A stretch of DNA of 44,143 bases, taken from positions 1-44,143 of the forward strand of contig CAYTZA010000003.1 in NCBI GenBank assembly GCA_964442365.1. The letters run 5' to 3'. This document shows positions 43,203 to 44,143 of this stretch, in pieces. The position numbers and the translations under genes are program-made. Origin of the DNA: CAYTZA01 sp964442365. GTDB lineage: Bacteria > Patescibacteriota > Minisyncoccia > Phycocordibacterales > DAORIS01. The notes beneath the pieces were generated by a model, which was not told where the DNA came from, did no database searches, and was given only the letters and a program-made list of their open reading frames with translations. Each line of letters opens with the position of its first letter. Within the stretch, counting starts at the first letter, position 1.

Positions 43203-43323
43203 TAAAAAAATCCCCGCAGGACAACTCATGGGGGGACGCGATGAGCTGGACTACGGGGAGGAGCGTCAGAAAGAGCATGGAGGCGATGCTCGATCTTCAG
43301 CCGCGCTTCTATACAAACTAACT
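43203..43323 (-). ncRNA. Candidate small structured RNA with anti-SD loop
   Basis: About 120 nt, GC-rich against an AT-rich surround. An extended promoter (TTGACT, N16, TGC-TATCTT) precedes it. Hairpin GAGCAT/ATGCTC (43273-43291) presents the loop CGCCTCC. The 3' end is a terminator stem CCCCG/CGGGG (43212-43258) with an inner CTCAT/ATGAG hairpin (43225-43245) and a T run (43204-43210). The loop bases CCTCCATG are the exact complement of CATGGAGG at 43439-43446 (SD of plsC) and 7 of 8 match the SD region of the 144-residue gene. There is no SD-supported ORF inside. Not tRNA, SRP RNA or another RNA family I know. Confidence 0.5.
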
Positions 43324-43329
43324 ATCAAT

Positions 43330-43357
43330 AAGATAGCATGGATATATAATAAGTCAA
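43330..43357 (-). promoter_or_regulatory. Promoter of the candidate small RNA
   Basis: TTGACT (43357-43352), 16-nt spacer, TATCTT (43335-43330) with TGC just before it (extended -10), minus strand. Confidence 0.55.
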
Positions 43358-43438
43358 CAGTTTACAAATATCGATACTTGTTGTAAGCTTTTTGTGAATC
43401 ACTGTGTTCTTTTTCGTCCTTTCACACAAAAACCAAAA

Positions 43439-43456
43439 CATGGAGGATATTCCGTG
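43439..43456 (+). promoter_or_regulatory. SD site deciding the plsC start
   Basis: GGAGG (43442-43446) stands 7 nt before a GTG at 43454. This chooses the GTG over the ATG at 43394. CATGGAGG (43439-43446) is the complement of the small-RNA loop. Confidence 0.7.
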
Positions 43457-44047
43457 AAGAAACCTATTGGATACAAAATACTGTGGTGGTTTGGTAAAAT
43501 TTTTGGATATCTCCTTTACGGATTGGAGGTAACAGGAACAGAGAACATCCCAAAACATGGAGGTATTATTCTAGCCGCAAACCACCAAAGCTACCTCGAT
43601 TCCCCACTCGTAGCGCAAGCCACAGATCGCATGATCAGATTTATTGCTTTGGAGTTTACAAGCAAGATTCCCGTGATCGGTTGGCTCGTCCGACACTCTG
43701 GCGTTATTTCTATAAAAGGAGACGGTGCGACGATTCCTGAGATGAGGGTTTTCTTAAAAGAAACCAGAAACCTCTTGGACGACGGTCAGTGTTTGTTGAT
43801 ATACCCCGAAGGCTCTACCGGAGGAACGATAAGGGCTGGACAGAAAGGTATAGGACTCATAAGTCACAACTACCCCGTGATTCCGATAAGGATCAGAGGT
43901 AATGAAAAAGAATGCTACCGCAAAAGTCTGTGGATATTGTGGCCACACAGGATCACCATACACATCGGAAAACCGATAATTTTCGAACCTCACACACGTG
44001 CGCAAGACCGTGTTAGTATCATCATGGAGGCGATCATAGTCTTATAG
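43454..44047 (+). CDS. 1-acylglycerol-3-phosphate acyltransferase-like (PlsC)
   Basis: Predicted to transfer an acyl chain to lysophosphatidate or a related acceptor at the inner membrane. It has 197 residues from the GTG at 43454 (SD GGAGG). Motif I NHQSYLD (His44 and Asp49) is the catalytic pair, motif III YPEGSTGG near residues 118-125 binds phosphate, and VIPIRI is motif IV. The N-terminal hydrophobic part is short. The frame is open to 43394 but only the GTG has an SD. Patescibacteria often lack full lipid synthesis, so it may remodel acquired lipids; that is inference. Confidence 0.88.
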   Translation: MKKPIGYKILWWFGKIFGYLLYGLEVTGTENIPKHGGIILAANHQSYLDSPLVAQATDRMIRFIALEFTSKIPVIGWLVRHSGVISIKGDGATIPEMRVFLKETRNLLDDGQCLLIYPEGSTGGTIRAGQKGIGLISHNYPVIPIRIRGNEKECYRKSLWILWPHRITIHIGKPIIFEPHTRAQDRVSIIMEAIIVL

Positions 44048-44062
44048 ACCACACAAAATATA

Positions 44063-44094
44063 GCCCTGACACAAGTTATGTGTCAGGGTTTTTT
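44063..44094. terminator. Bidirectional terminator after plsC
   Basis: CCCTGACACA (44064-44073), loop AGTTA, TGTGTCAGGG (44079-44088), then TTTTTT: a perfect 10-bp stem. It also follows the stop of the minus-strand gene entering from the right edge. Confidence 0.92.
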
Positions 44095-44143
44095 ATATAA
44101 TAATCTTTTCTGTCTCTAATACAGCAATATCTTGTGGAGTTGC
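44093..44143 (-). CDS. C-terminal end of a minus-strand gene, unidentified
   Basis: The last 16 codons and a TAA stop are in frame to the window edge (residues ATPQDIAVLETEKIII). The stop abuts the terminator at 44063-44094, supporting a real gene end. Too short to assign. Confidence 0.5.
   Translation of the reverse strand, partial: ATPQDIAVLETEKIII

Noticed and set aside
43268..43280. Signal-peptide-like ORF (ATG near 43280, minus strand) inside the candidate small RNA
   Set aside because: No SD precedes it, it lies in the hairpin, and the frame runs through the terminator.
43273..43291. tRNA or SRP RNA in the GC-rich patch at 43.2-43.3 kb
   Set aside because: No acceptor/T-arm consensus and no SRP loop motif on either strand.
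43120..43386. 88-codon plus-strand ORF upstream of plsC
   Set aside because: No SD, composition changes abruptly inside it, and it runs antisense over the candidate small RNA, its promoter and terminator.
43394..43453. ATG at 43394 as start of plsC
   Set aside because: The GTG at 43454 has a well-placed GGAGG and the extra 20 residues are not family-like.

Overview
The window looks like a chromosomal scaffold piece from a Patescibacteria (Candidate Phyla Radiation) genome, most likely Parcubacteria. The evidence is an AT-rich sequence (flanking genes about 35-40% GC by eye), very compact gene packing with many 1-4 nt overlaps, a type IV pilus operon next to large secreted repeat proteins, many short membrane and CAP-domain proteins, and a secE-nusG-rplK operon in which rplA (L1) does not follow rplK. 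Loss of L1 has been reported for some Parcubacteria lineages (Nomura-, Kaiser-, Adler- and Campbellbacteria). This lineage call is inference. A 100-N scaffold gap lies at 4224-4323.

Layout: (1) 1-6628, minus strand: argS (partial), dut, tmk, glyA, a tandem ThyX-like thymidylate synthase and a two-domain dCTP deaminase. Together these cover dCTP to dUTP to dUMP to dTMP to dTDP, plus the folate carbon source. (2) 6656-8126: secE-nusG-rplK and a 34-codon membrane ORF with a strong Shine-Dalgarno (SD) sequence. (3) 8126-17629: envelope and housekeeping genes: SIMPL protein, PAP2 phosphatase, ECF sigma factor with a DUF5667-type membrane partner, a methyltransferase, bPH2 protein, DsbB-like and thioredoxin-like redox pair, uppP, CAP protein, recJ and a HIT protein. 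(4) 17644-18640: an isolated gene of about 60% GC with a perfect consensus promoter, a long structured leader and a UUCG-capped terminator. (5) pgk-tpiA. (6) 20572-32063: a six-gene type IV pilus operon headed by a 1657-residue Cys-rich repeat protein. (7) 32115-34488: DUF1003-like protein, CheY-like receiver, CAP protein and peptidoglycan-binding protein. (8) 34512-40658: a glycan cluster with two GT39-type membrane glycosyltransferases, a LamG-like protein, GT4 and GT2. (9) 40677-44143: a 16-residue hydrophobic peptide unit, oligoendopeptidase F, a Cys-containing unknown protein, a candidate small RNA, a PlsC-like acyltransferase and the tail of one more gene.

Two start-signal classes stand out. 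Most first genes of transcription units have a -10 box, often extended (TGn), only 6-9 nt upstream of the ATG, which predicts leaderless mRNAs. A minority of loci instead have clear SD sequences, and several of these also have near-perfect -35/-10 promoters and their own hairpin terminators: the GC-rich gene, the 16-residue peptide, the 34-codon ORF, the 144-residue protein and plsC. Between the last two lies a candidate antisense-type RNA whose hairpin loop matches the SD regions of both neighbours. These features are the best candidates for undescribed biology here. No tRNA, rRNA, CRISPR array or insertion sequence was recognised.
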